From CBDFKF01 sp965248765 (lineage in GTDB: Bacteria > Pseudomonadota > Alphaproteobacteria > VGEJ01): a stretch of 64,000 nt of DNA. Every line of letters starts with the position of its first letter. Within the stretch, counting starts at the first letter, position 1. The position numbers and the translations under genes are program-made. Under the pieces are notes generated by a model, which saw nothing but the letters and a program-made list of their open reading frames with translations, had not been told where the DNA came from and made no database searches. Below are positions 63,387-64,000 of this stretch, in pieces. The stretch lies in NCBI GenBank assembly GCA_965248765.1, contig CBDFKF010000003.1, positions 372,001-436,000 on the forward strand. The letters are read 5' to 3'.

Positions 63387-63517
63387 GAGACGATCTGAGT
63401 GCCCTTGATTGGGCCAAGCTGGTGGTTGCCATTGTGGCTGTATTTGCCCCCATTTTAGCGGCGGGCATCCCGTTTGTTCACATGGTGTGGACGTTCTGGG
63501 CGGAGCTGCTGCTATGA
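63383..63517 (+). CDS. Small single-pass membrane protein
   Basis: 44 residues: MRDDLSALDWAKLVVAIVAV, then FAPILAAGIPFVHMVWTFWAE. One transmembrane helix (~12-35). ATG overlaps the methylase stop (ATGA) and its own stop overlaps the terminase fragment ATG, so it is packed like a phage gene. Function unknown. Confidence 0.5.
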   Translation: MRDDLSALDWAKLVVAIVAVFAPILAAGIPFVHMVWTFWAELLL

Positions 63518-64000
63518 CGTGGATGACCGCCGGCGCCGACGTGCAGAAGGACCGCATCGAGGTCGATGTCTGGGCCTGGGGCCGCGGCCTCGAGAGCTGG
63601 CTGATCGAGCATATCGTCATCGAGGGCGGGCCCGAGCGGGCCGAACCCTGGGCCGAACTCGACCGGCTGCTCGGCCAAACCTGGCGCTATGAGAACGGCG
63701 CCGCGCTGGCGCTCACCAAGCTCGCCATCGACACCGGCTACGAGTCGACCGCGGTCTATGGCTGGGCGCGCCGCGCCGGCGTCGCGCAGGTGGCCCCGGT
63801 CAAGGGCGCCGACGGCTTCAACCGGTCGAGCCCGGTCTCGGGTCCGACCTATGTGGATGCGTCCGACGGTGGCAGGAGGCTGCGCCGCGGCAGTAAACAG
63901 CATGCCCGCCTCGATGCGCCCGTAGACGGTGAAGATCATTGCCTCGGCCGCCGGCACCGTGGCCCCGACGGCGGCGGCGAAACGGTTCGCCAGCAATGCC
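63514..64000 (+). pseudogene. Second phage terminase large subunit fragment
   Basis: The frame runs to the window end: MTAGADVQKDRIEVDVWAWG, RGLESWLIEHIVIEGGPERAEPWAELDRLLGQTWRYENGAAL, VAPVKGADGFNRSSPVSGPTYVDASDGGRRLRRGS. It is highly similar to the nuclease part of the terminase at 50072-52100 and keeps the frame through the GGCGGGCCC where that copy lost a G. N-terminal ATPase sequence is absent, and after residue ~127 the match ends abruptly near 63893. It is a rearranged fragment from a related prophage. Confidence 0.8.

Noticed and set aside
1..64000. CRISPR arrays, tRNA or rRNA genes
   Set aside because: No regularly spaced repeats or cloverleaf-like sequences with CCA-adjacent arms were noticed on reading. 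A tRNAscan or CRISPR search could confirm.

Overview
The window is GC-rich chromosomal DNA from an alphaproteobacterium, most likely a Rhodospirillales-like lineage. The pointers are alphaproteobacterial families such as DUF2125 and DUF4170, the aroQ-hisC-tyrC gene order, the metX-metW overlap, and many small one- to four-gene operons separated by GC-rich palindromic repeats. No rRNA, tRNA or CRISPR array was found.

Region 1 (1-23.5 kb) is ordinary chromosome: a caspase-like protease (cut by the window edge), small-molecule enzymes, an adenylate cyclase with TPRs, DNA polymerase I (polA, with an altered proofreading motif), an MFS transporter, glutathione reductase with a nearby gamma-glutamylcyclotransferase, an aromatic amino acid cluster (chorismate mutase, hisC, tyrC), metX-metW, and a degenerate GGDEF/EAL protein.

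Region 2 (23.5-47.3 kb) mixes intact metabolic genes (gamma-glutamyltransferase, SDRs, SMP-30, a threonine dehydratase family enzyme, a glutamine synthetase family enzyme, a PEP mutase family enzyme, queF) with many damaged ones. A cyclic-di-GMP signalling operon (histidine kinase remnant, REC-PAS-GGDEF, PAS-GGDEF-EAL) carries an ISNCY-type element at 33.7-35.1 kb. A two-subunit transketolase is split by an IS1182-type element at 39.3-40.9 kb. Several genes carry single-base indels, mostly in G or C runs.

Region 3 (47.3-64 kb) is a genomic island. A decayed prophage head module (small and large terminase, gpW, portal, truncated prohead protease) reads leftwards from 52.6 to 47.9 kb. Next come phage accessory genes, including two proteins sharing an N-terminal module, and methylase fragments. 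A three-gene inositol phosphate cassette follows at 56.0-60.2 kb: myo-inositol-phosphate synthase, an inositol monophosphatase-family phosphatase, and a fused cytidylyltransferase/CDP-alcohol phosphotransferase. It looks like the di-myo-inositol phosphate pathway of hyperthermophiles and is the most interesting system here. It is interrupted by an IS5-family element that landed on the stop codon of the first gene. To its right lie a lone IS21 end, a helicase fragment, a HicAB toxin-antitoxin pair, a frameshifted DNA methyltransferase and part of a second large terminase.

Many lesions could be real gene decay or uncorrected homopolymer errors in the assembly. Each affected gene is flagged.
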